Both the position numbers and the translations under genes were made by a program. The notes below the pieces were generated by a model, which saw nothing but the letters and a program-made list of their open reading frames with translations, was not told the origin of the DNA and did no database searches. Shown here piece after piece: positions 11,781 to 24,424 of a stretch of DNA of 64,000 nt. The DNA comes from Tubiluchus corallicola. Taxonomy: Eukaryota; Priapulida; Priapulimorpha; Priapulimorphida; Tubiluchidae. Within the stretch, counting starts at the first letter, position 1. Every line of letters starts with the position of its first letter. The DNA lies in contig JAQGDQ010000189.1 of the NCBI GenBank assembly GCA_030141605.1, positions 291,217 to 355,216 of the forward strand. The letters run 5' to 3'.

Positions 11781-12639
11781 GACAAAGAGATTCACTAAGT
11801 TTGTCATATAGCGTGATTTTGTGTTTATATAACCCTGCTCCTAGGATTGAATATCAATACATCAACGTCAATGTTAGCAAATACAGGCAGAAAGCACAAT
11901 AATGCCACTACTGACAGGTTATTGAGAATATTATCCCTGGTTCAGTCTATTAAAATCTTGTTTCAGTCGGCTTAATTCACTCTACAGTAGACGAGGTAAT
12001 ACGCCTCGCAGCAATCTTACTGCCGGAACTCACGGTTGAGAGTTCAGCAGCGCAATGAATGGCCATTAACTGAATGGGTGACATCAAGCTGTGAGAGCGT
12101 ATCCTGTCAGCTGATAGTGTCTTTTATCTGTTACGCAGAGAATGGAATCTCCCAGCGTTTTTTGCTCTGGGAAATTTTGTAAATTTGTAATTCCGTCGAA
12201 CGTATGACAGCCGTAATTAAATAAAAAAGTTCTAAACCGGATCGCCTACAGCAAGGAATTCATTTAGCGGTAACTTCTGCTTATACGAGCCATTATGAAA
12301 CATTTACACTGGATGTTCTAGAAATAAAAATAATGGTGCCACTGTTTCCTAACAAAGCTCTTATTTTTTACTTTCTCTTGTATTTTAAACAAACTTCTAA
12401 CCAGATTAGTGGCAAAATAACGTGCCCTAAGCACTATATAGGCTATAATAACACATTCTTTGCATTTTACAACTGATAATTATGAGAATACTACAGATTT
12501 ATATGTGGTTATTTCGTAAAATCACTTATAGTTTATGATTATATTAAGAATTCTATAGTGTAATAATAAATTTTTGCAAACAATTTCTGGTATACGATGC
12601 ATATGAGGTACACAGTGTAAAAGTTCTGATAGTGCTTTT

Positions 12640-13140
12640 AAAAAGGAAGACTGCAAAAGCGTTTTTGATAATTAAATAATAGATTAAAATGTTAATTGAT
12701 GTCGGACGAGCCCAACTATTCATGACGTCACAAACGAACATAAATTTCAACAATAAAAACATTGCATGAACGTGTTTCACGTGTTTGCGAAAGCGAAAAT
12801 TGAAGCACGGTGCTACTGTAAGATATTCAGTGTGTTGTAATAAAACTAGGCAAGTTTTAAGATGAAAATTCAAATTTCAAATTTGCCGCTGTGATCATGT
12901 ATGAGCTGTCAAACGTAAATAGTTCGTCATAAACTAACACATCTGAACTGATAGGTACAGCACCTGTTTTGGTGAAACGCGTTTTTGATAACAGTGAAGA
13001 ACTAGTGGCGCGAACGTGAAATTGTATTTGTGTGGTAATAATTCTTTCACGTAAGTCATTTTTGAAGAAATAGTACGTTTCCTTTCAATATTTTAAAGAG
13101 TAGATTATTTTGATCTACAGTTTAAGATTGGATCCGGTTT
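12640..13140 (+). mobile_element. Dispersed 0.5-kb repeat family, copy 1
   Basis: Shares order and sequence with 25025-25555 (same strand), 51620-52115 (opposite strand) and, for its 3' third, 21770-21935. Landmarks: GATAATTAAATAATAGATTA, CAAGTTTTAAGATG, GTCAAACGTAA, AACACATCTGAACTGATAGG, GAACTAGTGGCGCGAACG, TGTGTGGTAATAATTCTTTC. No coding frame common to the copies. Family unknown. 11790-12640 shows nothing I recognise. Confidence 0.8.
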
Positions 13141-13192
13141 GCTTTAAGAAAATTCTCTTTGCTGATTTTATACAGAGGCGTTCGATTTTTTT

Positions 13193-13380
13193 ATGCTAAG
13201 ATGGTACAATGTACTTCCTTCTTATGTACCATATAGTTATGCGTTTATGCTAAGATGGTACAATGTACTTCCTTCTTATGTACTATATAGTTATGCGTTT
13301 AAGCTAAGATGGTACAATGTACTTCCTTCTTATGTACTATACAGTTATGCGTTCATAGTTACATATAATTATGTACCATA
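13193..13380 (+). repeat. 54-bp tandem repeat, 3+ copies
   Basis: Unit begins ATGCTAAGATGGTACAATGT and ends TATAGTTATGCGTTT. Three full copies plus a partial one, almost identical. The unit length is a multiple of three, so a short Tyr-rich frame results, which I do not call as a gene. 13390-13834 holds nothing recognised. Confidence 0.92.
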
Positions 13381-13834
13381 AAGCACTTGTTAAGGCGTGT
13401 TTAACTATTAAAATTAGTAGTAGAGCTAGTATGAACTAATATCCAATAATGGAAAATTATATTATGGTTGCACACACACAAAAAGTACCTAATAATTCAT
13501 AGAGTTGTTTTAAAGCACTAAAACTCAGCTGTCCTACCGTTGGAAAACATATAGATGTAGGCGGATTGCGTGTTTTACTTCTAAACAGCAGCTATTACAT
13601 GAAATGTAGCTCAAAGGTAGACCTAAAGTGGGTAACTTGATCTAAATGGTCACAGCCTTGTCATTTACCATTTTAGAATAATCTGCATTAACGTTGTTTA
13701 AATGAAGTTCAGACATCAAGTAGTTGATGGAGTAACAAATTTGTTTACTGATACACGAATAGTAAGTTATTTATTTGTAAAAAACGGTAAAAAAAACCTG
13801 ATGCAGCTAGTAAGTATTGAACGTCTTAACTTAC

Positions 13835-15385
13835 TTCCAAATGAAGGATAAGATTACCAATTCCAACTCCAGTCTTAGAAATCTCTCCGGAGATATTGTC
13901 ATGCACAGAATTATTAAACAATGACCAGTCTTTCTCTACAGTTTCACTGGCATTGTTGCTGCCGATTGATGTCTCATTGTTGCCAATCTCATTGTTCTGC
14001 ATCACAATTGTGTTGCTGTCGTTTTCATGCACAATATTCTTGGGTAACAAGACATGATTTTCGAGAAAAGGATCAACACTTCCGTTACTGACAATGTCAT
14101 TGCTATCAACTTTCGTGCTTGGTTCTTCACAGTCACCAGTTTCAGTATGTGTTGTTACCTTTAGAATTCCATTCAGATGACTACTACTGTCACTTACTTT
14201 ACCAGATGTCACGAAACTCCTGAAGGTTTCCGAACCGCTAATTTTCATGACATCGTTCCGCAAAATATTACCCACTTTCTTAGAGAGCATGTTGGCTTTT
14301 TTGTTAGCCTTTTCCCACAGAACTCTGCCATCGATGTCATATTTTGAGTTTTTCATCTTAATACTGCCATTGGTATCCTCGTGTTCATTTGCTGCATTGC
14401 CATTAGTTTGCTTCAGACCTTCTGATGTTGGACTGGATTTACAATGGAACTCAAGCGATGCATCGGTATACTCATGTTCATTTGCTCCATTGCCATTACT
14501 TTGCTTCAGACCTTCTGATGGTGGACTGGATTTACAATGGAACTCAAGCGATGCATCGGTATACTCATGTTCATTTGCTCCATTGCCATTACTTTGCTTC
14601 AGACCTTCTGATGGTGGACTGGATTTACAATGGAAGGTATCCTCATGTTCATTTGCTCCATTGCCATTACTTTGCTTCAGACCTTCTGATGTTGGACTGG
14701 ATTTACAATGGAAGTCAAGCGATGCATCAATGGGGTTTTCGGCACGATGCTTCTCACAGATACTAGATATTTGTTGTTCGGTGTTCTTTTGCAAAACAGT
14801 AGGACATAACATTCCCTTTCGCTTTGCACATCTTGCAAGTTTAAGCGTATCGTGAATGTCTACACTTGATTTAATGTCATATACATCAAAGCTTACATCA
14901 GCATCGAGTGTTTCATTGCATCTGCTCACATCACCGTCTTGATTTGCAATTTTACTGCGCGTTATTTTATCTGCAGAAAATTTGCTCCATCGAAATTTTG
15001 CCATTGGAAAGACAGACATGAGAGACGACTTTGGGCTTTGGTTACATACACCAACTGCTGCATGTGTGTCTGTAACTTTGGCGGCTGTGGGTGTGAGGAG
15101 TTCAGCAACACCTACAGGTAGATCATGTTCATTCTGGTTATCATCAAGTTCGTCAGCATTATCGTTAGAATTAGCAACTGTCTCACAGGCATCATCGATT
15201 CCAACAGCATCTTTGTCATTCTTAACAATGGTTACCTGTTCGAATCCCCCACGATCTGAATCTGTCTGCTTCAGGGAATCCTTTATCACCTCAGATGAGA
15301 AGCTTTCCTCTGCTTTAAGGTGTACACTAGACTCGTTGGTCGAGTAAGAATGGCCCAATGAGAAAAACTGCTTCAGTTTTGCCAT
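13835..15385 (-). CDS. SASH1: SASH-family alternative 5' coding exon, 517 codons, with internal coding repeats
   Basis: Starts at ATG 15385 (MAKLKQFFSLGHSYS) and runs open to donor GAA|GTAAGT in phase 0, which matches the 7453-7554 exon. An open frame extends 11 further codons upstream without an ATG or a convincing acceptor, so I read it as a first coding exon. The protein is acidic and Ser/Asn-rich. Around residues 220-345 there are four copies of a segment of up to 31 residues containing FHCKSSPPSEGLKQSNGNGA, with 93-bp units. A more basic stretch near residues 370-400 (KKANMLSKKVGNILRND) is similar in character to the following common exon. No domain recognised. The antisense frames of 100-200 codons over it are shadows. 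Confidence 0.8.
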
Positions 15386-16000
15386 AAACGTTTCACAGAC
15401 ATCAGCGTTTACACACAAATACGAAACATTCGCAACTAGTAGGCATCAAGGGACATTCTTAAGCACGGTTCACATTTAGCAGTCGCTTGTATGCGTACTG
15501 ATTGTCAAAACGCACACCAAGTATGCGTGTAGCATACAGTAGTAAACTGGGGACGATCGTTTACACGCAATATACACTTACTCACGCTCGTAATGAGAGA
15601 ACATTACAGTCATTGGTCTACAGCGTTATAGTATAATGTCTTTACACACCAGTGGACTCATCTCAGCAGCGCATCGTCATTAAGTGAATAACACGAGCGC
15701 TTTGATGTGTTAGAGTACGCATGATAGCAATCGTTTGTAACGCGTTCTGCAAGTTTCACTTCGGTTCACCTGCATGATGATGTCATCAAGCAAAGAATTT
15801 ATTATCTGTCTGCATGACGAAACGGACGCTCAAACACATCACCAACCGGATATTCAAATAAACACTAACTTTTTTATAATTCATTTCTTTTCTCTATCTC
15901 TGTCTATTATTTTATCTTAACTACTCCCCGTTTTTCTATAATTCTCTTTCTTGTAAATTAAGTCGTTTTTTTACACTTTTCATGGTGGTCTTACGAGCTT
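15386..16000 (-). promoter_or_regulatory. Inferred promoter region of the 13.8-15.4 kb alternative exon
   Basis: No acceptor precedes the ATG exon convincingly and the sequence immediately upstream is less AT-rich than neighbouring intron, with scattered CpGs (tatgcgt, gatcgt, cacgctcg). A start site here is inferred from gene structure only; no TATA box or initiator is evident. Confidence 0.3.
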
Positions 16001-19000
16001 TGCTTCTTGACCACCATGCAGCATCTATTTCTTGTTGACAAACTATTATGTAGTTTAGTAACTATGCTAGTACAATTCTGTTAAATTTTTGTAATTATAT
16101 TTGGAATTTTTTCCCTAACTATATCATGCTATAGTATACTAATGTAGTTCTGTTACAATTATTGTAACTATATTTCATTTTCTAGTTAGAGGGCATAATA
16201 GTTAAAGATAATAATGCAAATTGTAATGTAAAAATACATGTTGAAGTGATAATAAATTACAATTAAAATTACAAAAACACCAAGAGAATGTCTGTTTGCC
16301 AAAAATGCATGTCGTCTTCGATCTCAATTCTTTGAATTCAATTGTCATAAAACAAGAACCAAAAATTTGATGAAATTCAACGTTTTCAAACCCTTAAAAA
16401 AATTTAAATAAACGTCGTCTAAAAATGAAACGATGTCGTTTATTTCCGGTTTGACTTGTCGATGTTACGATAACGTACAGGTATGAATGAATACGAAAAA
16501 ATGTAGAATATTCAGCGCTGTACATCATAGTAACAATAATATAATCTGTACTGTACTACCGAAGAATATGGTACTGTACTATGGTAATTTTAATGGATGT
16601 ATATACATATGTATAAAACCTACAACAACTTATTTGCAACTTTTTTTGAAAATCCAGTCAAGATAAATATAAAAAGATACAATACCAGACATAATGAGTA
16701 TATACCAAGACGTTTTTGAACAAATATGGCGAAACATTTCATTAGCTATATGGGACTAGTCCTATGGAATAGACTAAGCCGCAATTCAAAATGTAGTCAC
16801 TCCCTTTCAACTTTAAAAAAACCGTCAGAAAAGAAATATTGAGAGTAACACAGTTTGATAATGGTAATCACCTGCATTCTTTTTCCCCAGTAATCTTAAT
16901 AAAACGTGACTAGGCTCAACAGGTTACTGAACACTTTATAATCATGATCAGTTTTTCTTAGTTCTCGCTCCATTTCATCTTTCATTCACTACCGCCCACT
17001 TTCATGTATATATTATCATTATTTCAATTATTAATCATTTCTTTAAGATTTCCACGTACAGTTTGGACTGTCAAGTTATGCTTTTAGGCTCAAACTGTAT
17101 GCATCAAAATTATTCTGTAATGTAATTTGCACATGTATATGCTGCATAAGAATCTCTTTTGTAATTTCTGGATTATATTGCATTTATGTTTATAAACTTC
17201 AGTGAAATTATCTGTATTTTTATTATAACTGTTAGATGCAGAGTGGAAATAAATAAACTTAGAACTTATACCATGGAACGCTGTACAGTACGAAAAGATG
17301 TCTCTTTTTCTGAAACCCATTTCGTCTTAGCCTCATCATACAGTTAGATTTTCAGTATCAGATATCAATGAAGTCCTAAATAGAATATGAAATGTACTCA
17401 ACCCAAATTAAAATAAATGATAAAATTTAGTAGCAAAGCTTTCGTGTGCATTTAAGATCGTATTCATGCTCACAAGGGTATTGCTAGTTCGCACAAGGGT
17501 ATCGCTAGTTCGCATCCTAGGAACAAATTCGCGTCTGTACTTTACGGTTGGGTTGGCCTACATTTTCATTCATTCGATCAAACGTTTGATTCATCTCTTT
17601 GAGGCAATTTGTCATCATCAACGTGGCTCTCTTAACGATAAAGAATCCTCTAATTTATCAAGCAGCACATTAACCGCTTGCACGCACACTAGAGAATTAT
17701 TATCAACGCTGACACACAAGCGATGAGCAACACTTCAGCTCGCTAGGGAGCACTTTTTCCAGGTCACTGGCCTTGATGAAACGCAGCACTGTCCCTCCCC
17801 GGGGTGTCTACTGCAAGGTCAGTATCCTTCTCCGGACAATAAGAGTTTTTCCTCCCGAAAAAAGAAAACACTCTTTAGCGGAGTAATCTTTCAATGTTAT
17901 TGTAATAAATAAGTGTGGAACTCAAAGCACTGCTTGTAATTTGTCTTTAATGACCATGCATACAAAAGTAGCTGATGTCAGAGCAAAGACACATTCTCGT
18001 AAACAAACATGTGGTTATCCGATTTATCCCGTGAACTCACAAACCATGGCAGTTCTATTTTACTTTGTTTTTACTTTAAATTTATTTCATACTTTAAGCA
18101 TTACATAACATTTAAAAACACTCAACTATACCACAAAATTATTATGGAAACTAAGAATATATTTACATACATGTATATACATGCATACGCACCCATACAC
18201 AAAACACAAATGCACAAGACAAATCATTAAAAAAACAAGATACAGAGGCAAAAAACTCAATGAAAATCATAATATTATTTATCAACAATTATCAATTCGA
18301 AGTTTGAAGTGTCCAGGAAATCTAGGGTATGCTACACGCTAGACAGTTAAAGGAAAAGTCAACCCTTCTAGGCGGTTAGGCTTATTTCAATATTCACAAA
18401 AAATGCTAGAAGGATTTAGTAATAAAGCTGCAATAAGCGCCTCGTGTAACTAGTAAAGTCACTTGAAAGTCGCGATCATTTCCTGCTCATTTTCAATGTC
18501 CATTTTTCCTTCAATGACGTCATTGGTCTTGAACGAAAGTAGCGCACAGTGTCAATATTCATCAAAAGTACAAGGTTTTACAAAAAATTAAATTTCATAA
18601 TATTTTTGCGTGAACATTAGGTAAGTTATAGAAGTAAGAATGAGTTTAAGCAGCGCGCGCTTACGGAAAGGCACGAAGCGCTTACGAAAAGTCACGAAGC
18701 GTCCCCGTCATGATTTTCAAGTGAATGGCAGCCACTACGCCTGAAAGTCTAGTAACGTTAATGCATTCTCCTGACGAACATCAACACAAATTTTAGCAAA
18801 CATTACAAAACCAACAGACGTAGTAATTACGTTATCACTGCCTGTAATCATCAAATATTCAAACATTGCAAATGTGCGTGTTGATGACGAAGATTATGTT
18901 AATGATGACATCATTTCATTAAAGCTGTGAATTCATTACTGCGTTTCTTCAAATCTCTGAGTAAAAAAACGTATATTGCTTACTTAAACTGTTCACTGTT

Positions 19001-20570
19001 TATTGCTGTGGCAGTTCGATTTTTAACTTAAAGAACAAGTAAAGGGGCATCTGAAGTGGTTTCAGAAAAATTGCCTCAAAAAACTATATTATTTTACAGC
19101 AATTTTATGCATGTATCGTACTCGCGATGGAAGGATTTCTTGTTTGTTTTCATTTTAAATCTCTTGTAATACTGTTTCGACCGCGCCATTACATGACGTC
19201 ACATGCGCACAAAGTAAATCACGTGAAGAAACGGAAATGTTAAACTATGTCACAAGAAACTTCCTATTGAAAGTTATATTACTTAGCATTTCACTTACCT
19301 GCTTGAAAGATTTATGTAACTAGAAAAAAAATTATTAATTATTTAAAATGTTTTCACCAATTGGTAAAGTGTCGCTGACTCACTCTCCAGGGTGCGCCAC
19401 TTACTCACGAAAAATGTATTTTTAATCTTATTGACAAGATACAGTAGTTCAAAATTTTAGTTAGTTAGTGACGTGTGCGCTAGGAATGCTCTGATTACTT
19501 TTTCAAACTTTACACAATCTTATCTAAATTTGTTTCAAATAACTTATCGTCAAAATGGCTGCGCCCAGCGATCACCGGCAGGAGTTTAAGCTTACACGTT
19601 TCATACAGCGTTACTGTTAAAACAAGCTCTCTATACAATAAGACAGCATTTAAAGGATATTTCAAGACTATTTTTAAGCTGTATATGTGAGGGGTGTTTT
19701 CTTGTGCTTTAAATAAAGCCGGCATTGAATGATTGAGACATTTAAGATAGCACAGAATCACGCTGTGCTATTTACTCCTACACATTATGAGGCCAATATA
19801 TTATAGTGTTATCAGAGAGGCCCATTGTCCAATCCATCAAGTTGCATGACTACTGCTTCAGCCTCTCTACTCAAGGTTGTGCAGAATCTCAGTACGAAGT
19901 CTAAATTGGTCTGTTTGTCCAATTAGCTGTGTATTAAGCTACGGTATTAACCCAGTTATGTCACAGATTAAGAGAGGGAGGGACTGAGTACTAGAATTAG
20001 GCGTATTTACGCAACTTAGCGAGTCTTTGATTGAATGGAACGTGAAGACGAGATGAGGACCATTTTGCCGCGGGAGGGGGGGATTCTATAACTCTAAACT
20101 GTCCCCTTGCAGAAAACTTCTTCAAATTGTTCTATACGAGGCGAGGGAAAAATACGAGTGTTTGCCGTCTGTAATAAGCCTTTTCGCACTTCCAGCGAGT
20201 GATGATGATCGCGAAAGGTCTAAGGTTAAGTGTAACAGACGAATATGCGTACACTTGACAACGCTTCGCAGCCCATGTTATGGTAAACGTAATTAGGAAA
20301 AGGGACGAATGTAAACTATAATGCATAATTAAGTAAAGTTACTGAACTAATGCGGCAGACGGTTTTGCTTTACCCACATGTCACATGACGGCTGTAGTTA
20401 AGACTTAATCCGAATCCTGCTAATCCCAATCTCGCTAATCCTACATTAAAGATGCTTCATCCCCCCCCGGCTCATTATAAACTATAGATGCTTTACTGGG
20501 AATTTCTCATCACAGAAGTGGGGAACGGTCATCCTGCAGAAGACCACTGCCAACTGACCACACCTGGACT
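16000..20570. other. Long intron stretch, nothing firm
   Basis: AT-rich intronic DNA. Short open frames have no splice context or recognisable homology. Near 18660-18715 there is a small direct repeat (cacgaagcgcttacg / cacgaagcgtccccg). I see no array or element. Confidence 0.5.
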
Positions 20571-20573
20571 GAA

Positions 20574-20798
20574 TCAGCCACTGACCACTTCATTCCCGTT
20601 GACAAAAATCAATCGGCGACAAGTCAATATAACGAATTTCATTTCATCAACGTCAATGCCTGCAAGGCACTGGGAGAAACCACTAAGAGAGGCTGAGGAT
20701 GAAGCAATCACACTTTTGATGCTGTGGGAAGCTGAGGAAGAAGCACTCAGACTTGTGACGCTCAGGGAATCATTAAACTCGCTATAAACCTCGCAGCG
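20574..20798 (-). CDS. Possible additional exon (Ser-rich), uncertain
   Basis: A good acceptor TTGTATTGCAG is followed by an open minus-strand frame RCEVYSEFNDSLSVTSLSAS and more Ser-rich sequence, similar in composition to the SASH Ser-rich regions. No clear GT donor in a compatible phase was found before the stop, so the 3' end is unknown. An opposite-strand frame of 99 codons overlaps it. It could be an alternative or terminal exon, or chance. Confidence 0.25.
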   Translation of the reverse strand, partial: RCEVYSEFNDSLSVTSLSASSSASHSIKSVIASSSASLSGFSQCLAGIDVDEMKFVILTCRRLIFVNGNEVVSG

Positions 20799-21504
20799 CT
20801 GCAATACAAACTATAAAATCTTTAAAATACAGCAGCAATTGCACAGCGTCTGAAAATAATCAGAAAACAATACAGTCTGGTCAGTGTGCAGCTGCATATA
20901 TGTTAGTAATCACTTCTCATTGGATGACGATATTACACATCTTCTTCTTCATGGGAATGCAAGCTTAAGCTATGAAATATTATAGTCTAAAAATGTAATA
21001 TTGTTTTGCAAAAAAAATTTTAATATGGTGTTTGTAAATGTCCATTTATTGTATATAATTAGGCCTTAGTTTTGCACTTTAGTTTTTTTAGTATGCACTG
21101 GACGCATTTGTCTTGAACAATGTTGTTATTTTAACATTACGCTGAGGCTTACTCAATTTTATTATAATGAGTGAACCATTTTAATGACAAATAACGAATT
21201 AATAAAAATGATTGTTTAATATTTCAATGTTTTCAAGATTTTATTATTTGCACAAAACGTTTTTGAAATTGATAATTTTTAATTAATCGGCTGAGACAAT
21301 GTTTAATTTTTTTAACTATAATATTTTTAACATTGTACATGTTGCATATACCACATTATGACCTAGTCTATATTGAGCAGTCCTGTTTTCTTATTTTCAG
21401 TGGTATGATACTATAGGCCTACTAATCCATGTTGACTTCCAATGTAAATCTGTCACGTTATTTGAAGTGTTTGATTCAAGCCAAATAAAACTATGTTTAA
21501 AATA

Positions 21505-21745
21505 AAAAACTAACTTATGATTATTTGCGCCATACAAGCCAACTGGCACTGTAAGGAGAACTAAAGCACGTTTTTGTTCAGTGTTGTAAAGATAGGATTT
21601 ATTCCGTAGCTTCACTGCAGCACTGTGCCAGACCATTGAGGTAAAAATAACTTATGATTATTTGCGCCATACAAGCCAACTGGCACTGTAAGGAGAACTA
21701 TAGCACGTTTTTATTCAGTGTCGTAAAGCCAGGACTTATGAAATA
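21505..21745 (+). repeat. Local direct duplication of about 95 bp
   Basis: The segment starting AACTTATGATTATTTGCGCC at about 21512 recurs at about 21648 with a few substitutions. A partial copy of the 0.5-kb dispersed family (GAACTAGTGGCG... to TTTAGGATTGG) follows at 21770-21935. 20805-21505 holds nothing recognised. Confidence 0.8.
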
Positions 21746-21769
21746 ACTAGCAAATGGCGAAATGCACGT

Positions 21770-21935
21770 AACAGCAAAGAACTAGTGGCGTGAACGTGAA
21801 ATTACTTTTGTGTGGTAATAATTCTTTCACGTAAGTCATTTTTGAAAAAGTAGCATGTTTCCTTTCAATATTTTAAAGAGTAGATTGTTTTAACTTACAG
21901 TTTAGGATTGGGTCTAGTTTTCCTTTAAACTTCCA
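21770..21935 (+). mobile_element. Dispersed 0.5-kb repeat family, truncated copy
   Basis: Matches only the 3' third of the family seen at 12640-13140, from AAGAACTAGTGGCG through TTCTTTCACGTAAGTC to GATTGGGTC. Confidence 0.8.
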
Positions 21936-22019
21936 GGTCTGACTTGATTCCCAGACACTGCCTGTCTGGCAAATCGGCCAAGCAAAGCAACTAGCCCATT
22001 CATCTAATCACTAACATAC

Positions 22020-22088
22020 CTTTTTCTCTTTTGGAGTTTTTGCTTCTTCGGTGGAAGGCTTTGATGATATACTGCCGTCATCCGCCAT
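22020..22088 (-). CDS. SASH1: SASH-family alternative first coding exon (23 codons)
   Basis: ATG at 22088 in a good start context (GGCAACATGGCGG), translation MADDGSISSKPSTEEAKTPK then EKK, followed by donor AAG|GTATGT in phase 0. That phase is the one needed to join the 7453-7554 exon (or the 6625 exon). Sequence upstream on the minus strand is CpG-containing and lacks a clear acceptor, consistent with a first exon. The short acidic/basic, low-complexity N-terminus is typical of an alternative start. Expression is not shown by sequence. Confidence 0.65.
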
Positions 22089-22818
22089 GTTGCCTAGCGG
22101 AGCAAGTGCTGCGTAACTATTGCACGGCACTGATGAATGTTAGCGTCATTATTTGAAGAGGTTTGACGCAAGTGAACTCTATTTTATTACTTAAAAACTC
22201 AGTTCAAAACAACAGCCCTGCTAAGAGCTTTCTATTCGTCGAACTAGCAAGTTTCAAAACTTCCAATTTCATTAATTGCACACGTATTCGCTGATAATTA
22301 GTCTAATTAGTCCCGCTTCTTTGACTATTATCAGATAAGCGTGCCACTAGAATCAATTTCACTTTCATTTGGTAACGACCGAGTCAAAACGACACGATAA
22401 TGGCCACTAACATTTCACAAATCACGCTAATTCGAAAATTTCACCAGTTCAAACACTCCAAGTGTAACAGACACGAAGCAGAGAGAAAGAACGGTTACCT
22501 AGTAGCAAGCTGGGCACGGGCAGCTGGCAAGCATGGGAGAAGGAACGGGAAAGAGGACAGATAGGCTTCCCTAAATGCGGATCTAATTACATAACACGAG
22601 GAGACCTTTCCCACGTTAAGGTCTGTTCACAGTTTAGAATAACACAAGCGCTGCAGCTGCACGACTATAGTTGCTGTAGGATGATCCATTGTATACGCCT
22701 GGACCAATGCCAGGCTAGCAGCTGTATTCTGTTAATTATAAACACCGATTGTCTGTTTATCCACTAAATGTAACTGATAAAAAGATAAATTATTGAGAAA
22801 TATAATGATTATCATATA

Positions 22819-23257
22819 AAAACACGAAAATGCCAGCTTCTAGGGATCAATGTTTATTGAGTGACTGCCTCTGTCACTTTCAGATTGACATGCTGCTGGT
22901 TTCCCTTATTGTAGTTCCCAGTTGTAAATTTTGAAAAATCTAGAAGTTGTGTTTTTTTCTTATAATGCTTACTGTTGTGGTTATTCGTTATGCAGACTTG
23001 GATTAATTGTTTACCTGTTGTGTTGTTTACCTATTGTCTTTTTTGATTCTCATGTGTTAGGTAAAAATTTTGTACATTTCTTTGCAATTTCCTCCCGTTA
23101 CAAACCTGGTTTATTTTGATAGTTAAATTATAATCTGTTGTTTTCAGTTTCAGTTTGTGCCTTTGTATCGTTAACGTATTACTTGTTCTTTTTTGGCTTC
23201 ATTTATAGTTTGATAATGGCTTCAATAGCCGAAACGATCGACGCTCAATAAACATGT
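22819..23257 (+). mobile_element. Retroposon fragment flanked by a 13-bp target-site duplication
   Basis: TGATTATCATATA occurs at 22806-22818 and again at 23258-23270, an exact 13-bp direct repeat flanking the insert. The insert ends ...CGATCGACGCTCAATAAACATGT, with an AATAAA and a small stem (GGCTTCAATAGCC) just before, in the manner of LINE 3' tails. No intact reading frame. Orientation is plus by its 3' end. Confidence 0.75.
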
Positions 23258-23289
23258 TGATTATCATATAGACAGTTAATGTCGTATCA

Positions 23290-24045
23290 TTAAAACCAGC
23301 AGACAACACGTTTATGAATATTCCTTCAACGGTAACACATCACAAACAGTTACAAATTACCACATAATAAGTGACCAATTGGTGAAAAGCAGACAACACG
23401 TTTGCTGATAAGAGTTCACTGTTACTATAAATTCCTACAATGGTAACACATCACAAACAGTTATGAACTACCACATAATAAGTGACTAATTGACGAAAAG
23501 CAGACAACACGTTTGCTGATTAGATTTCACCATTACTGTATATTCCTTCAACGGTAACACATCACAAACAGTTACGAATTACCACATAATAAGTGACTAA
23601 TTGATGAAAAGCAGACAACACGTTTGCTGATTAGAGTTCACTGTTACTATAAATTCCTACAATGGTAACACATCACAAACAGTTATGAACTACCACATAC
23701 TATGTGACTAATTGACGAAAAGCAGACAACACGTTTGCTGATTAGATTTCACCGTTACTGTATATTCCTTCAACGGTAACACATCACAAACAGTTACGAA
23801 TTACCACATAATAAGTGACTAATTGATGAAAAGCAGACAACACGTTTGCTGATTAGAGTTCACTGTTACTATAAATTCCTACAATGGTAACACATCACAA
23901 ACAGTTATGAACTAACACATAATAATTGACGAAAAGCAGACAACACGTTTGCTGATTAGATTTCACTGTTAATGTATATTCCTACAATGGTAACACATCA
24001 CAAACAACTACGAACTACCACATAAGTAACGAATTGATGAACAGA
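23290..24045 (+). repeat. 111-bp satellite with alternating dimer (higher-order) structure
   Basis: CAGACAACACGTTTGCTGAT occurs at 23501, 23612, 23722 and 23833, period 110-111 bp, with related starts at 23299, 23390 and 23937. Successive units alternate between two variants: type 1 with ttactgtatattccttcaac and type 2 with ttactataaattcctacaat. The true repeat is therefore a dimer of about 222 bp. Confidence 0.93.
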
Positions 24046-24424
24046 AACACAAATGCGTAAACGAAGCTTCACCACAGCTGTAAGTCAAATTTTGGTACGA
24101 ATTTGATTTGAAAACGAATTTTGTTAGCAAAAAATGTGAAAATAGGGTGACTGCCAGTTAACAATGTCAAATTTTACTTTGCGTTTTATGCAAACAAGTT
24201 CTCCTACTGACGGAAGTAATTTTTTGATTTCCGTGAATAAAACTCGGCGATTTCAAATGCACTACGCCAACGGCTGACATTTCCTACACCATACGCCAGA
24301 CGTACGTATCTTAAATTCTCGTAAAATCGCAAATTCAAAGCAGAAAGAATCTCTAGCCGTTTTCAATGAAGCCAGGTTACACTACACAAGTTGATACATG
24401 TAAAAACTATTACACTAACGATCG

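Noticed and set aside
11355-11807. Ser/Leu-rich and Arg/Glu-rich open frames of 77-150 codons
   Set aside because: Low-complexity translations of the GA microsatellite on both strands.
14247-14855. 202- and 113-codon plus-strand frames
   Set aside because: Antisense to the 93-bp coding repeats of the SASH exon. The minus frame is 517 codons with a splice donor in phase and is the better explanation.
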